Assembly: GCA_963822955.1 (NCBI GenBank)
Contig: CAWGJS010000001.1
Span: 372,001-436,000, forward strand
Origin: JAJYUU01 sp963822955
GTDB taxonomy: Bacteria > Actinomycetota > Actinomycetes > Streptosporangiales > Streptosporangiaceae
DNA: 64,000 nucleotides
Direction of reading: 5' to 3'
The notes under the pieces are model-generated. The model was not told where the DNA came from and did no database searches. It was given only the letters and a program-made list of their open reading frames with translations. Positions 50,500 to 60,250 of this stretch are shown piece by piece. How positions within the stretch are numbered: position 1 is the stretch's first letter; every line of letters starts with the position of its first letter. The translations under genes were made by a program, and so were the position numbers.

Positions 50500-51466
50500 T
50501 CAGCCCAGCACGAGCGGCCGGCCGTCTGAGCGCAGCCCGCGCGCCCAGTCGGCGGCGCTCATCCGCCGCTTGCCGTGGGCCTGGACGTCGCCGAGCTGGA
50601 TCGGGCTCGTGCCGGTGCCGGCGAGTACCTCGCTGCGCAGCACGCGGAGCTCCCCGGCGGCCAGCGGCAGGGGTTCTGATCCACCGGAACCGGCCTGCGC
50701 ATCTCCCGCTGGCGCCTGGGCCGCCACCGTCCACAGCTTGACCCGAACGCCGTCCAGCTGCGTCCACGCCCCTGGCTCCGGCGTGCACGCCCGGATCTGG
50801 CGGTCGATCGCGAGAGCTGGCTTGCGCCAGTCAATCTCCGCGTTGGCTGGGGTGATCTTCGGGCGCCAGGCTGATGCCGTCGGCCGGCTGCTCGCGCGCC
50901 TCCAGATCACCGGACTCGATTCCGTCCAGCGTTGCTACCAGCAGCTCGGCGCCGGACGCGCTCAGCCGGTCGAGCAGGTCGCCAGCTGTGTCGAAGGGCC
51001 GGATCGGCTCGGTCAGCACGCCGTAAACCGGGCCTGCGTCGAGCTCGCGGACGATGCGGAACGTCGTCGCGCCAGTAACGTCGTCGCCGTGCAGGATCGC
51101 GTGCTGCACCGGGGCTGCCCCGCGCCAGGCCGGCAGGATCGAGAAGTGCAGGTTGACCCATCCGTGCGCAGGGATGTCCAGGGCCGCCTGCGGGAGCAGG
51201 GCGCCGTATGCAGTCACCGGACAGCAGTCCGGGCCGATCTCGCGGAGTCTGGCCAGGAAGCCGGGCTCGGACGGCTTGACCGGCCGCAGCACTTCGATCC
51301 CGGCCTCCTCGGCTCGTTCCGCCACCGGACTCCTGCCGAGCTTCCGGCCCCGGCCAGCCTTGGCATCCGGCCTGGTCACGACTGCAGCGACTTCATGCCT
51401 GGATTTCAGCAGCGCATCGAGCGTAGGCACCGCTGCCGCGGGCGTACCGGCGAAGACCAGGCGCAC
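50500..51466 (-). pseudogene. fmt: methionyl-tRNA formyltransferase, interrupted by a +1 frameshift
   Basis: Formylates initiator Met-tRNA. The first part (51466-50831 frame) has MRLVFAGTPAAAVPTLDAL, the folate-site NLHFSILPAWRGAAPVQHAI with Asn and His, and ELDAGPVYG with the third catalytic Asp. It should continue SLAPKITP, but an extra C in the run at plus-strand 50861-50863 shifts the frame, giving EDHPSQRGD and a stop. The remaining C-terminal domain (KITPANAEIDWRKPALAIDR, then RACTPEPGAW) continues in the next frame to 50500. Total span is 967 nt, one more than a 321-residue gene. Sequencing error, true pseudogene, or +1 slippage at CCC-G are all possible. Confidence 0.85.
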
Positions 51467-51469
51467 GGG

Positions 51470-52015
51470 CTAAAAGGCCTTCCCGTGGGTCGGGTGCGGC
51501 GACACCTTCACGAGCGGGACCGGCTCGCCCCACCACTCCGACGCCCGGATCTCCTTCATCGCCAGCTTGCGCTGTGCCGCGTCAAGCCGGTCGATGAACA
51601 GCACTCCGTCGAGATGATCGGTCTCGTGCTGGACGCATCTGGCTAGCTGGCCCGAGCCCTCGACCGTGATGGGCTCACCATGCATGTCGAAGCCGGTGGC
51701 CACCGCGCGCAGCGACCGGCTCGTCGGGTACGCCAGGCCGGGGAAGGACAGGCAGCCCTCGTCGTCGACCTCCAGCTCCTCCGACAGCTGCAGCGTCGGG
51801 TTGATCACGTGCCCGATCTCGTCGTCGACGAAGTAGGTGAAGACGCGCAGGCCAACGCCGATCTGCGGGGCAGCCAGTCCGACACCGGGCGCGTCCAGCA
51901 TCGTGTCAGCGAGGTCCTTCACCAGCTTGCGCAGCTCGGCGTCGAACGTCGTCACCGGATCGGCGGGCGTCCGCAGCACCGGATCACCGAACAACCTGAT
52001 CGGCCTGATACTCAC
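51470..52015 (-). CDS. def: peptide deformylase
   Basis: Metalloenzyme removing the N-formyl group from nascent proteins. The three motifs are intact: GVGLAAPQIG (I), EGCLSFPGL with the metal Cys (II) and QHETDHLDGVLFIDRL with the two His and Glu (III). The GTG at 52015 has GGAGGA 6 nt upstream and gives the typical N-terminus SIRPIRLFGDPVLR; an open frame to 52099 is not used. Length is 181 residues. It sits directly upstream of fmt, whose product it functionally opposes. Confidence 0.95.
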   Translation of the reverse strand: MSIRPIRLFGDPVLRTPADPVTTFDAELRKLVKDLADTMLDAPGVGLAAPQIGVGLRVFTYFVDDEIGHVINPTLQLSEELEVDDEGCLSFPGLAYPTSRSLRAVATGFDMHGEPITVEGSGQLARCVQHETDHLDGVLFIDRLDAAQRKLAMKEIRASEWWGEPVPLVKVSPHPTHGKAF

Positions 52016-52082
52016 TACATTCCTCCGGCAATGGGGCGTCACCCACGGCACCGTCCGGCAGCCTGCGACGCTGAGATCAAGT

Positions 52083-53393
52083 TTACGAACGAAGTGCACC
52101 GCCGCCGGCGCCCGGCGAGCGAGCCTTGAACGCGGCCTTTCGTGCCGCCCTGGCTACGCCAGGATCGGGGTGGTGTTCACTCAGCGTCGTGAGCAGGTCA
52201 ATCACGCCCGGATGCCGCACCCGCCAGAGGCCCGCCACGATCTCGGCCTGTGCCTCCGGCGCCACCTCCGGCAGCAGTTCGGCCACCACATCCCGCGGGT
52301 CGGCCTCTTCGAGCAGCCCGGCGCCGAGGTCGACTAGCAGCCACGTGCGGTCGGCGGGTCCCAGCTCCGCGTCCTCGCCATGCTCGTGCAGCCAGACAGC
52401 GGCATGCGCGCGCAGCAACGGCTCCTCCAGGGCCGCGCGGACTTCCTCAGTGGCGGCCTTGCCGATGCGATCGAGTACGGCGAAGGCAGCGCCGCGCAGC
52501 CCGGGCGTGCCGTTGGCGGCCGCGGCGATCAGCTCGGCTGCAGCCTGCTGCTCGGTCCGGCCGACGAGCCACCCGTTGATCTTGGACTCGCCGTCCTCGG
52601 CATCGCAGCTCGCCAGGGTCATCAGCAGCCCCACCGCTCCGCGCCGGTCCGCCGCGCCCAGCACGGGCACGTGCCAGCCCTGGTCCAGCAGCCGCCGGTG
52701 GACTCCCCACACGCCGAGCGGCGACAGGACGACGGTCAGGCCGCCCGCGTTCTCCTCGGTGCCGAGCTCCACCACGCCGAGGTCGGCTAGCGTTTCCAGG
52801 GCATGCGACAGCGCCGCGGCCTGATCGGCGTCAGGGACAGGCGCAGGTACCTGGGCTTCTCCGGCCAGCGGCAGCCGCCTGCCTCCGGCCGCAGCCGAGT
52901 AGGCATCGAAGAGGGCGTCGATGCGCACCGGAGCGCCGACCGTGTACAGCGCCGTGGCCAGCCCGTCGAGCTCCTCCGCGGCGAGCAGCGCTGCCAGGGC
53001 GTCGTCCCACTCCCTGAGCACGTCCTCGGCGCTGGCGCTGGCCAGCGGCAGCGCTTCCGGGCCGTGCGCGCGCTGGTCGCCAGCCCGCCCGCTGGCGGCG
53101 ACGACCTGCCACGCGGCATCCAGCTCGTCCGGGGTAAGCTCCAGCGCCTCGGCCGCTGCGCTCGCGGCACCGGCATCGAGTACCCGGCCGCCCGTGCTCT
53201 CGGGATGTGCCACTGTCCAGGCGCAGAGGTCGCGAGCGGCCCGAAGCAACGGAGCGACCCGTGCGGCGGCCGCCAGCTCATCACGGGGAGCAAGCCTAAC
53301 CGGCGGCATCCGGAGGCGGCTCCGGGCAGCGGCGGCCCCATGGTCCGGGCCTGCTGCCGGCCGCGTTCGCTGGCCGTCCGGTGAGTTGGTCAC
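52083..53393 (-). CDS. protein of unknown function with HEAT-like C-terminal half
   Basis: Not recognised. A 436-residue soluble protein, Ala/Leu-rich and mostly helical. The N-terminal half (about 30-190) includes LRAARDLCAWTVAHPESTGG and the second half has short helix pairs reminiscent of HEAT/ARM repeats (LRGAAFAVLDRIGKAATEEV, VIDLLTTLSEHHPDPGVARA). No membrane segment or catalytic motif. A GTG at 53393 is used; an ATG at 53309 is an alternative. It lies between priA and def, so it may be co-transcribed with them. Confidence 0.65.
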   Translation of the reverse strand: MTNSPDGQRTRPAAGPDHGAAAARSRLRMPPVRLAPRDELAAAARVAPLLRAARDLCAWTVAHPESTGGRVLDAGAASAAAEALELTPDELDAAWQVVAASGRAGDQRAHGPEALPLASASAEDVLREWDDALAALLAAEELDGLATALYTVGAPVRIDALFDAYSAAAGGRRLPLAGEAQVPAPVPDADQAAALSHALETLADLGVVELGTEENAGGLTVVLSPLGVWGVHRRLLDQGWHVPVLGAADRRGAVGLLMTLASCDAEDGESKINGWLVGRTEQQAAAELIAAAANGTPGLRGAAFAVLDRIGKAATEEVRAALEEPLLRAHAAVWLHEHGEDAELGPADRTWLLVDLGAGLLEEADPRDVVAELLPEVAPEAQAEIVAGLWRVRHPGVIDLLTTLSEHHPDPGVARAARKAAFKARSPGAGGGALRS

Positions 53394-53424
53394 CCAAGTA
53401 CCCTACGGCCTGAACGGTAGGTAG

Positions 53425-55506
53425 TCAGATCAGCTCGGCGGGGTCCAGCTGGACGCGCACCGCCCCCGGCTCTTTCGAAGCGCTCCGCGCGGCCTGGCCG
53501 GAGCGCAGCGCCAAGGCCAGCTCCGTGCCCTCTGATCTGGGAACACGCACCAGATACCGGACCGGTTCCGCGACTGGGCCGGTAGCTACAGCCCCGGAGT
53601 CGGCCCGGGACCGCTGGTGCCCGGCTGGGGCCGGGCGGTGCCTGGCCGGCAGCGGCCCGAGCAGCTCGGCGCCTGCCGGAAGGGCGGTGGCAGCCAGCAG
53701 CGACGCGACGGCTGCTGGTGGTCCGCTCACGGCGGCCATCCGCGCAGCGGGCGGGAAACGCAGCTCAGCGCGGTCCCGGAGTTCACGGCCGGCGAAGGTG
53801 GCCGGGTCCCAGCGGATCAGCGCCTGGACGGCCGGCTGAGCGGCATCGGCTACCACCACGATGCTGCCGCCCTGCCCGGCTGGCCGGACCAGCGCGGCCG
53901 CGTTCATCCATCGCCGCAGTGCCTCCTCGGCCGCGCGCAGGCTGGCCAGGCCGAGCAAAGCCCAGCCGTCCAGCAGGACTGCAGCGGCATACCCGCCATC
54001 CGCGACTGGCTCCGCCCCTGGCGTCGCGACCACCACAGCAGGGGCGGCGTCGACCCCGTCCAGCACCTGGCTGCCCCCGGAAGTGACGACCGGCCTCCCC
54101 GGGAACGCCCGGCCAAGCTCCTCGGCCGTCCGCCGGGCCCCGGTGACCAGGGCCCGCAGGCCCTGGTGCCCGCAGCGGCGGCAGGTGCGCGCGATAGCCG
54201 AGCCGCACCAGCCGCAGCGAAGCGGCGCGAGCGGTCCGGGCAGCTCAGCCGGCCCGCCGCACTCGCACTTGGCTGGGGTATGGCACCGCTCGCATGCGAC
54301 CGCTGCCAGGTAGCCGCGTCGCGGCACCTGGAACAGAACAGGTCCGTGGTCGAGCGCGGCCCGCGCGGTGCGCAGCGCCACACTCGGCAGCCGCGCGGAC
54401 CTGGCCGCCTCGTCCCTGGCCAGCTCCGCCTCCGACCCGGCCGGCTGGACGGCCGGGGCGAACTGCCGAACCACTGCCCGCCCGGCGTCCAGCGGCCGCG
54501 CCCAGCCGGCTGCGATGAGCTGGGCAGCCTCGGCCGTCCGGGCAAAGCCGCCGAACAGCAGGGCACCGCGGGCCCGGTGGGCCCGCAGCGAGAGGACCTC
54601 CCTGGCGTGCGGATACGGCGCCCGTGGCTCTGCGTGCAAATCGTCGCCCTCGTCCCAGAGCACCACCAGGCCCAGGCGCGGCACGGGGGCGAACATCGCC
54701 GACCGAGTCCCTGCTGCGACGGCCACCTCGCCCCTGACCGCCGCCAGCCAGCGACGGTAGCGCTCGGCCGGTCCCAGGCTGGCTGCCAGCACCACGTGGC
54801 GGCCCGGTCCGAGAGCGTTAGCCAGGGCCGCATCGACGAGCCTCAGGTCGCGGGCGTCCGGCACGACGACCACCGCGCCGCGGCCGGACTGGACGACGGA
54901 GGCCACAGCGTGCGCGATGTCATCGGGCCAGCTCAGGCCGGGCAGTGCTGACCAGATCGCGCGCGGGCTGCGGCCGTCGGCCAGCGCGGCGAGGAATGAT
55001 GGCCCGTCGGGATACTGGCTCCACGACCCGGCCAGTCCGGCCGGCACAGCAGCTGAACGGCCGTCCGCACCATGGTCCGGAGGCGGACTGGCTGCCGCCT
55101 TGCTGGCTGCAGCGTGCCGGGGCGGAATGGCCAGCCGCAGCACGTCGGCCATGGTGCCGCCGTACCGGTCGGCCACCGCGCGGGCCAGCCCGGCGATCTC
55201 AGGCGTCAGCACCGGTTCTGCGGACACCAGGCGCTCGAGGTACCCGAGCTTGCCCTGGTGATCGCTGCCGGCCCGCCGTTCGAGCAGGAACCCGCCGGTC
55301 AGCTGCCCGGCGAATCGCACCCGGACCTGACACCCCGGCAGGGCCGTCCCGGCCAGCGCCGCTGGCACCAGATAGTCGAACGGGCGGTCCAGGTGCGGCA
55401 GCGAGATGTCGACGGCCACGCGCGCCACTGGCAGCTCAGCGGCAGGCAGCCGGGCATCCCGGTCGCGTGCGGTCCTTCTGCTGGCCTGTGACACCTGACC
55501 CGACAC
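53425..55506 (-). CDS. priA: probable primosomal protein N' (PriA), helicase motifs degenerate
   Basis: Replication-restart protein. The N-terminal 3'-DNA-binding domain is recognisable (VARVAVDISLPHLDRPFDYL, GCQVRVRFAGQLTGGFLLER). The central zinc-binding region has the paired cysteines (ACERCHTPAKCECGG, LRCGWCGSAIARTCRRCGH), and the C-terminal region ends LVRVPRSEGTELALALRSG. A clear Walker A motif is absent, as known for actinobacterial PriA homologues, so helicase activity is doubtful. Length is 693 residues. Position downstream of metK matches the conserved order. Confidence 0.85.
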   Translation of the reverse strand: MSGQVSQASRRTARDRDARLPAAELPVARVAVDISLPHLDRPFDYLVPAALAGTALPGCQVRVRFAGQLTGGFLLERRAGSDHQGKLGYLERLVSAEPVLTPEIAGLARAVADRYGGTMADVLRLAIPPRHAAASKAAASPPPDHGADGRSAAVPAGLAGSWSQYPDGPSFLAALADGRSPRAIWSALPGLSWPDDIAHAVASVVQSGRGAVVVVPDARDLRLVDAALANALGPGRHVVLAASLGPAERYRRWLAAVRGEVAVAAGTRSAMFAPVPRLGLVVLWDEGDDLHAEPRAPYPHAREVLSLRAHRARGALLFGGFARTAEAAQLIAAGWARPLDAGRAVVRQFAPAVQPAGSEAELARDEAARSARLPSVALRTARAALDHGPVLFQVPRRGYLAAVACERCHTPAKCECGGPAELPGPLAPLRCGWCGSAIARTCRRCGHQGLRALVTGARRTAEELGRAFPGRPVVTSGGSQVLDGVDAAPAVVVATPGAEPVADGGYAAAVLLDGWALLGLASLRAAEEALRRWMNAAALVRPAGQGGSIVVVADAAQPAVQALIRWDPATFAGRELRDRAELRFPPAARMAAVSGPPAAVASLLAATALPAGAELLGPLPARHRPAPAGHQRSRADSGAVATGPVAEPVRYLVRVPRSEGTELALALRSGQAARSASKEPGAVRVQLDPAELI

Positions 55507-55567
55507 GGTTCTGTCCTACCAGAGCGGTCCGACCGTGGCGGTCAGGCTGAGAGCGCGCTCCCGGTGC

Positions 55568-56584
55568 TCAGGACGGGCAGGAGGCTGTCAGTGCCGTCCC
55601 GTCGCTGGTCAGATGGGCGCGCAGCCAGCCGGGCACTGGCCGGCGGGCGATGATGTCGGACCTGGCCAGCTGCAAGTCCGCGGTCATCGCGAAGAGCGCG
55701 CTGCGGACCGTTACGTCACCGGTCGCGGTCGCGGCTGCGGCCGCGTTCGCCCGGCTCGCCGCCAGGCCGAGATCGGCGATCTTCGCCGAAGCCGCGGCGT
55801 TGCCACTGAGATCGGACATTGCGCGGGCGTACGCCTGGTGGACCGCCGACGGATACCGGCAGTCTCCAGCCGACCCCCCTGAGGTAGTCGCCACGAGCAC
55901 GACGATGATGACGGCCCAGGCCAGCGATGCCGTAATCGCCAGGATGGACGCGCGCCGCACGGGCTCGCCGGGCTGGCTCCGGCGGAGGCCGAGCACCCCG
56001 GCGACAACGCCAGGGATGACCAGCGGCACCAGGCCGAGCGTCAGGACTGTGCGAGCCGACAAGAGACCAGATGCCCGCGGCTGGCTCGCCTGGAACCGCC
56101 GGGCGCTGCCGGCTGGAGCGGGCCAGGCAGTATCCGCATCAGGGGGCGCATCATCGCGACCCGGGTGGGAGAGCCGGACTGCGCCGGGAGCTGGCCAGGG
56201 TCCGGTCTCCCAGGGCGGCGGCACCTCGGCGATCTGCCCGGTGCTCTCGCCGTCCCACGGCGGCGCGCCGGCCGCATGGATCTGGGCCTGGTGCTCCGCT
56301 CTGGGCGCACCCGGCTGGTCCTCGTCGGCCGAAACCGTCATGGACTCGGGCAGGAGCCCGGCCCGGCCCGTCGGCAGGAACCACTCGGCCGTTCCGGCGT
56401 GCTCCGCACTGCCCTCGGCGCCGGCCGATTCCGCATGGTCGGTGGCAGCCGGCACTTTCGGACCCGGGTCAAACCACGGATCGGGGTCCGCCCCGTTCTC
56501 GCTGCCAGCGACGGCTGCTGCCCGCATCGCGGGCTCCGCGGCAACATCCGCATCGCCGGCCGCCCGGCGCCCATCAGACGACAT
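55568..56584 (-). CDS. membrane protein with DUF4190-like helices
   Basis: A 338-residue product. The long acidic/Pro-rich N-terminal region (about 1-170) has no fold hallmark. Two adjacent membrane helices follow (about 175-200 and 210-235: TLGLVPLVIPGVVAGVLGL, ASILAITASLAWAVIIVVLV) in the DUF4190-type arrangement. A C-terminal extracytoplasmic helical domain of about 95 residues has two Cys (GDCRYPSAV and TASCPS). Function is unknown. It lies between metK and priA on the same strand. The ATG at 56584 lacks a strong ribosome site. Confidence 0.65.
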   Translation of the reverse strand: MSSDGRRAAGDADVAAEPAMRAAAVAGSENGADPDPWFDPGPKVPAATDHAESAGAEGSAEHAGTAEWFLPTGRAGLLPESMTVSADEDQPGAPRAEHQAQIHAAGAPPWDGESTGQIAEVPPPWETGPWPAPGAVRLSHPGRDDAPPDADTAWPAPAGSARRFQASQPRASGLLSARTVLTLGLVPLVIPGVVAGVLGLRRSQPGEPVRRASILAITASLAWAVIIVVLVATTSGGSAGDCRYPSAVHQAYARAMSDLSGNAAASAKIADLGLAASRANAAAAATATGDVTVRSALFAMTADLQLARSDIIARRPVPGWLRAHLTSDGTALTASCPS

Positions 56585-56737
56585 CCATCACCAGATCAGC
56601 ATCGGGATTGGCTCAATATTGGCAAGGATCGTAGCGGCAACCTCAGCAACAATGCCGCGATATTGACGTAATGCCTAAAGCGAACGCAGAGGTCGCGATC
56701 AGGACAAGCGGTCTCGCCGGAGGCCGCCGCAGCCGGC

Positions 56738-57931
56738 TTAAGCGCCGGCCGCCGCGCGCAGCGCGTCGGCCCGGTCGGTCCGCTCCCAGGAGAAGTCCGG
56801 CTCCTCGCGGCCGAAATGCCCGTAGGCAGCCGTCTGCGCATAGATCGGCCGGATGAGGTCCAGGTCGCGAATGATCGCCGCCGGCCGCAGGTCGAACACC
56901 TGCAGCACTGCGTCCTGAATCCGCTCGACCGGCGCTCGCTCAGTGCCGAAGCACTCCACGAACAAACCGACCGGCTTGGCCTTGCCGATTGCGTACGCGA
57001 CCTGCGCCTCGCAGCGGTCAGCCAGGCCCGAGGCCACCACGTTCTTGGCAACCCAGCGCATCGCGTAGGCCGCGCTGCGGTCCACCTTAGAGGGGTCCTT
57101 GCCGGAGAAGGCGCCGCCACCGTGGCGCGCCATCCCGCCGTAGGTGTCAATGATGATCTTGCGGCCGGTCAGGCCGGCATCGCCCATCGGGCCGCCGATC
57201 TCGAACCTGCCCGTGGGGTTCACCAGCAGTCGGTAGCCAGTCGTGTCCAGGTTCAGGCTGGCCAGCACGGGCCGCACCACGTGCTCGCGGATATCCGGCG
57301 CGAGCAGCCCGGCCAGGTCGATGGCCGGCGCATGCTGGGTGGACACGACCACCGTGTCAAGCCTGACAGCCTGGTCGCCGACGTACTCGATGGTGACCTG
57401 GGTCTTGCCGTCCGGCCGGATGTAGGGCACGTCGCCATTGCGGCGAACTTCGGACAGCCGCCGCGCCAGCCGGTGTGCCAGCGTGATCGGCAGCGGCATT
57501 AGCTCGGGAGTATCGCGGCAGGCGTAGCCGAACATGAGGCCCTGGTCTCCGGCACCCTGGCGGTCCAGCTCGTCCGAGCCTTCGCCCTCGCGGTGCTCCA
57601 CGGCCTCGCCGACGCCCATCGCGATGTCCGGCGATTGGGATCCGATTGACACCTGCACGCCGCAGGTCGACCCGTCGAAGCCCTTGGCCGAGGAGTCGTA
57701 GCCGATCTCGAGAATCTTCTCCCTGATGATGCCCGGAATATCGACATAAGTGTCCGTTGTCACCTCGCCGGCCACGTGCACCTGGCCGGTAGTGATCAGC
57801 GTCTCAACGGCCACCCTGCTGCGCTGATCGCCCTTGAGCATGGCGTCCAGAATGGCGTCACTGATCTGGTCCGCCATCTTGTCTGGATGACCCTCAGTGA
57901 CGGACTCGGAAGTGAACAGACGACGAGCCAC
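56738..57931 (-). CDS. metK: S-adenosylmethionine synthetase
   Basis: Makes SAM from methionine and ATP. N-terminal RRLFTSESVTEGHPDKMADQ, the signatures GAGDQGLMFGYA and GGGAFSGKDPSKVDRSAAY are all present. Length is 397 residues. The GTG at 57931 is used. The 130 bp between it and coaBC contain no convincing SAM riboswitch. It belongs to the conserved gmk-rpoZ-coaBC-metK-priA run. Confidence 0.96.
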   Translation of the reverse strand: MARRLFTSESVTEGHPDKMADQISDAILDAMLKGDQRSRVAVETLITTGQVHVAGEVTTDTYVDIPGIIREKILEIGYDSSAKGFDGSTCGVQVSIGSQSPDIAMGVGEAVEHREGEGSDELDRQGAGDQGLMFGYACRDTPELMPLPITLAHRLARRLSEVRRNGDVPYIRPDGKTQVTIEYVGDQAVRLDTVVVSTQHAPAIDLAGLLAPDIREHVVRPVLASLNLDTTGYRLLVNPTGRFEIGGPMGDAGLTGRKIIIDTYGGMARHGGGAFSGKDPSKVDRSAAYAMRWVAKNVVASGLADRCEAQVAYAIGKAKPVGLFVECFGTERAPVERIQDAVLQVFDLRPAAIIRDLDLIRPIYAQTAAYGHFGREEPDFSWERTDRADALRAAAGA

Positions 57932-58060
57932 TAGACACCTTTTCCTTGCTTGAGCTTGCCCGACATCAGAGCCATGGCGGTTCGCCCGCTGGCGAGGAGT
58001 CCATGACCCCCGGCCGAATTGTACCGGCGCAGGGCTTCCGGGGCAGGGCGGCCTGCCTGA

Positions 58061-59269
58061 TTAGCTTGCTGGCTGGCCGAGACGCCCGGCCACCACATCC
58101 CAGATCGCATCGGCAATCTCGTCCTTCGGCGCACGTGGCAGCTTGACCTCGGTGCCATCGGCGCTCAGCACCGTGGCCTCGTTATCGGCAGTCCCGAAGG
58201 CCAGCCCGTTCCCGACCTGGTTAACGACCAGCAGGTCGCAGCCCTTCCGCGCCAGCTTGGCGCGGCCGTTTGCCAGGACGTCGCCGGTCTCGGCGCCGAA
58301 CGCCACAATCAGCTGGCTGGGTCGCTGCCGGGCCGCTACCAGGTCGGCGACGATATCCGGGTTCTCCGTCAGCACGATGGGATCGGGCTCGGCACCGGAC
58401 TTCTTGATCTTGACCTCGCTCCGGACGGCAGGCCGGAAGTCAGCCACAGCCGCCGCCATCACGATCGCGTCGGCCTCCCCTGCCTCCGCGAGCATCGCCT
58501 CCTGGAGCTGCCTGGCCGACTGCACGCGGATGACCCGGACGCCGGCCGGGTCGGGCAGCTCAGTGTTGGCCGCCACCAGCGTGACCGTGGCTCCGCGGCT
58601 GGCCGCCGACCTGGCCAGCGCGTAGCCCTGCTTGCCCGACGACCAGTTCCCCAGGTAGCGGACCGGGTCGAGCTCCTCCCTGGTGCCGCCGGCCGAGACA
58701 AGCACGGACCGGCCGGCCAGATCCGGGTCAAGCGCCGCCCGACCCCTGGCCAGCACGCGCTGGGCCACCGCGAACAGCTCCGCGGGCTCGGGCAGGCGCC
58801 CCGGCCCGCTGTCCGAGCCGGTCAGCCTGCCGGCGGCGGGATCCAGCACGATGCAGCCGCGGCTGCGCAGGGTGGCGACGTTCGCCTGGGTCGCGGGATG
58901 CTCCCACATCTCGGTGTGCATAGCGGGCGCGAAGATGACCGGGCAGCGCGCCGTGAGCAGGACCGCGGTGAGCAGGTCGTCGGAGCTTCCGGCGGCCGCG
59001 CGGGCCATCAGGTCAGCGGTAGCGGGCGCAACGACGACCAGGTCAGCATCCTGGCCCAGGCGGACGTGCGGAACCTCGTGAACCGACTCCCACGGGCTGA
59101 CCTCGACCGGCTCGCCCGACAGCGCCGCCCAGGTAGCCGCGCCAACGAACTTGAGGGCGGCCGGCGTGGGAACCACCCGGACGCGGTGACCAGACTCGGT
59201 CAGCAGCCGGAGCAGCTCACATGCTTTATAAGCCGCGATCCCCGCGGATACGCCGAGGACGATGCGCAC
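58061..59269 (-). CDS. coaBC: bifunctional phosphopantothenoylcysteine decarboxylase / phosphopantothenate-cysteine ligase
   Basis: Two consecutive steps of coenzyme A synthesis. The N-terminal flavoprotein CoaC domain (about 1-185) shows VLGVSAGIAAYKACELLRLL, the catalytic-His segment VPHVRLGQDADLVVVAPAT and PAMHTEMWEHPATQANV. The C-terminal CoaB domain shows VLVSAGGTREELDPVRYLGN and VNQVGNGLAFGTADNEA. Length is 402 residues, GTG start. It lies 22 bp after rpoZ. Confidence 0.95.
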   Translation of the reverse strand: MRIVLGVSAGIAAYKACELLRLLTESGHRVRVVPTPAALKFVGAATWAALSGEPVEVSPWESVHEVPHVRLGQDADLVVVAPATADLMARAAAGSSDDLLTAVLLTARCPVIFAPAMHTEMWEHPATQANVATLRSRGCIVLDPAAGRLTGSDSGPGRLPEPAELFAVAQRVLARGRAALDPDLAGRSVLVSAGGTREELDPVRYLGNWSSGKQGYALARSAASRGATVTLVAANTELPDPAGVRVIRVQSARQLQEAMLAEAGEADAIVMAAAVADFRPAVRSEVKIKKSGAEPDPIVLTENPDIVADLVAARQRPSQLIVAFGAETGDVLANGRAKLARKGCDLLVVNQVGNGLAFGTADNEATVLSADGTEVKLPRAPKDEIADAIWDVVAGRLGQPAS

Positions 59270-59291
59270 TTCTGGCCTGGCGGCGGGTGAC

Positions 59292-59555
59292 TTATGCCTG
59301 GTCCGGGGTCTCCGCGGTGAGCAGGCCGTCGGAGATCTCGCGGAGCGCGATCGACAGCGGCTTCTCCTGGAGCCTGGTCTCGACCAGCGGGCCGATGTAC
59401 TCGAGCAGACCCTCGCCGAGCTGGGCGTAGTAGGCGTTGATCTGCCTGGCCCGCTTCGACGCCATGATCACGAGGCCGTACTTGCTGTCCACGACCTTCA
59501 GCAGGTCGTCGATCGGCGGGTTGATAATGCCTTCTGCGGCCGGGGTCGCTGCCAA
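59292..59555 (-). CDS. rpoZ: RNA polymerase omega subunit
   Basis: Small subunit that helps assemble beta' into RNA polymerase. The 87 residues include INPPIDDLLKVVDSKYGLVI and MASKRARQINAYYAQLGEGL, the family pattern, with an actinobacterial C-terminal extension. The start is a TTG at 59555 with GGAAGG 6 nt upstream. It lies between gmk and coaBC. Confidence 0.94.
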   Translation of the reverse strand: MAATPAAEGIINPPIDDLLKVVDSKYGLVIMASKRARQINAYYAQLGEGLLEYIGPLVETRLQEKPLSIALREISDGLLTAETPDQA

Positions 59556-59576
59556 CGTGTGCCTTCCCGATCTGGG

Positions 59577-60212
59577 TCAGTGAATGCCCTGCGGCGCAAG
59601 GTCTCGCCCGGCATTTCCATACTGGGCCACCATCAAGGCTACCAGCTGATCGCAGACGTCCTCGACGGATGTGTTGACCAGCGTGATGTCGAACTCGCTG
59701 CTGGCGGCCAGCTCGGCCTGCGCAGCCTTGAGCCGACGGCCGATCGCCTCGGGCGACTCGGTGTTGCGGCCGATCAGCCGTCGCTCCAGCTCCTCCCACG
59801 ACGGCGGCGCCAGGAAGATCAGCAGGGAGCCGGGAACGGCCGCCCGCACCTGCCGGGCTCCCGCGACGTCGATTTCCAGCAGCGCAGGCTCGCCCGCGTC
59901 TAGCCGTTGCTGGACCGGCGCGCGCGGAGTGCCGTAGCGATTGCTGGCGAACCGGGCCGATTCGAGCAATTCGCCAGCCGACGCCATTCTCTCGAATTCG
60001 GCTTCGGTGACGAAGAAGTATTCCCGGCCGTCCATTTCGCCCGGCCGGGGGGCGCGGGTCGTGACCGACACTGACTGCCAGATCCACGGGCACTCACGGC
60101 GCAAGCGCGCGGCCACAGTGCTCTTGCCAACGGCCGACGGGCCGGACAGCACTGTCAGCTGCGCCGGGACAGGGGTACCGCGGCGCACGGCGCACGCCTC
60201 GGATGGGAACAT
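59577..60212 (-). CDS. gmk: guanylate kinase
   Basis: Phosphorylates GMP to GDP. P-loop LTVLSGPSAVGKSTVAARL, GMP-binding SVSVTTRAPRPGEMDGREYF and lid SWEELERRLIGRNTES. Length is 211 residues with about 17 residues before the fold. The ATG at 60212 follows GGAGGGGACC. It lies 38 bp after mihF and 21 bp before rpoZ. Confidence 0.95.
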   Translation of the reverse strand: MFPSEACAVRRGTPVPAQLTVLSGPSAVGKSTVAARLRRECPWIWQSVSVTTRAPRPGEMDGREYFFVTEAEFERMASAGELLESARFASNRYGTPRAPVQQRLDAGEPALLEIDVAGARQVRAAVPGSLLIFLAPPSWEELERRLIGRNTESPEAIGRRLKAAQAELAASSEFDITLVNTSVEDVCDQLVALMVAQYGNAGRDLAPQGIH

Positions 60213-60250
60213 GCTTCCCGCGGTCCCCTCCCTGGCTCGGTCCTGCTTCG

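Noticed and set aside
57932..58060. Possible SAM riboswitch before metK (GGTCATG and GCCAGCG-like pieces)
   Set aside because: The pieces are not in a foldable SAM-I/IV arrangement and the core kink-turn and P3 elements are missing.
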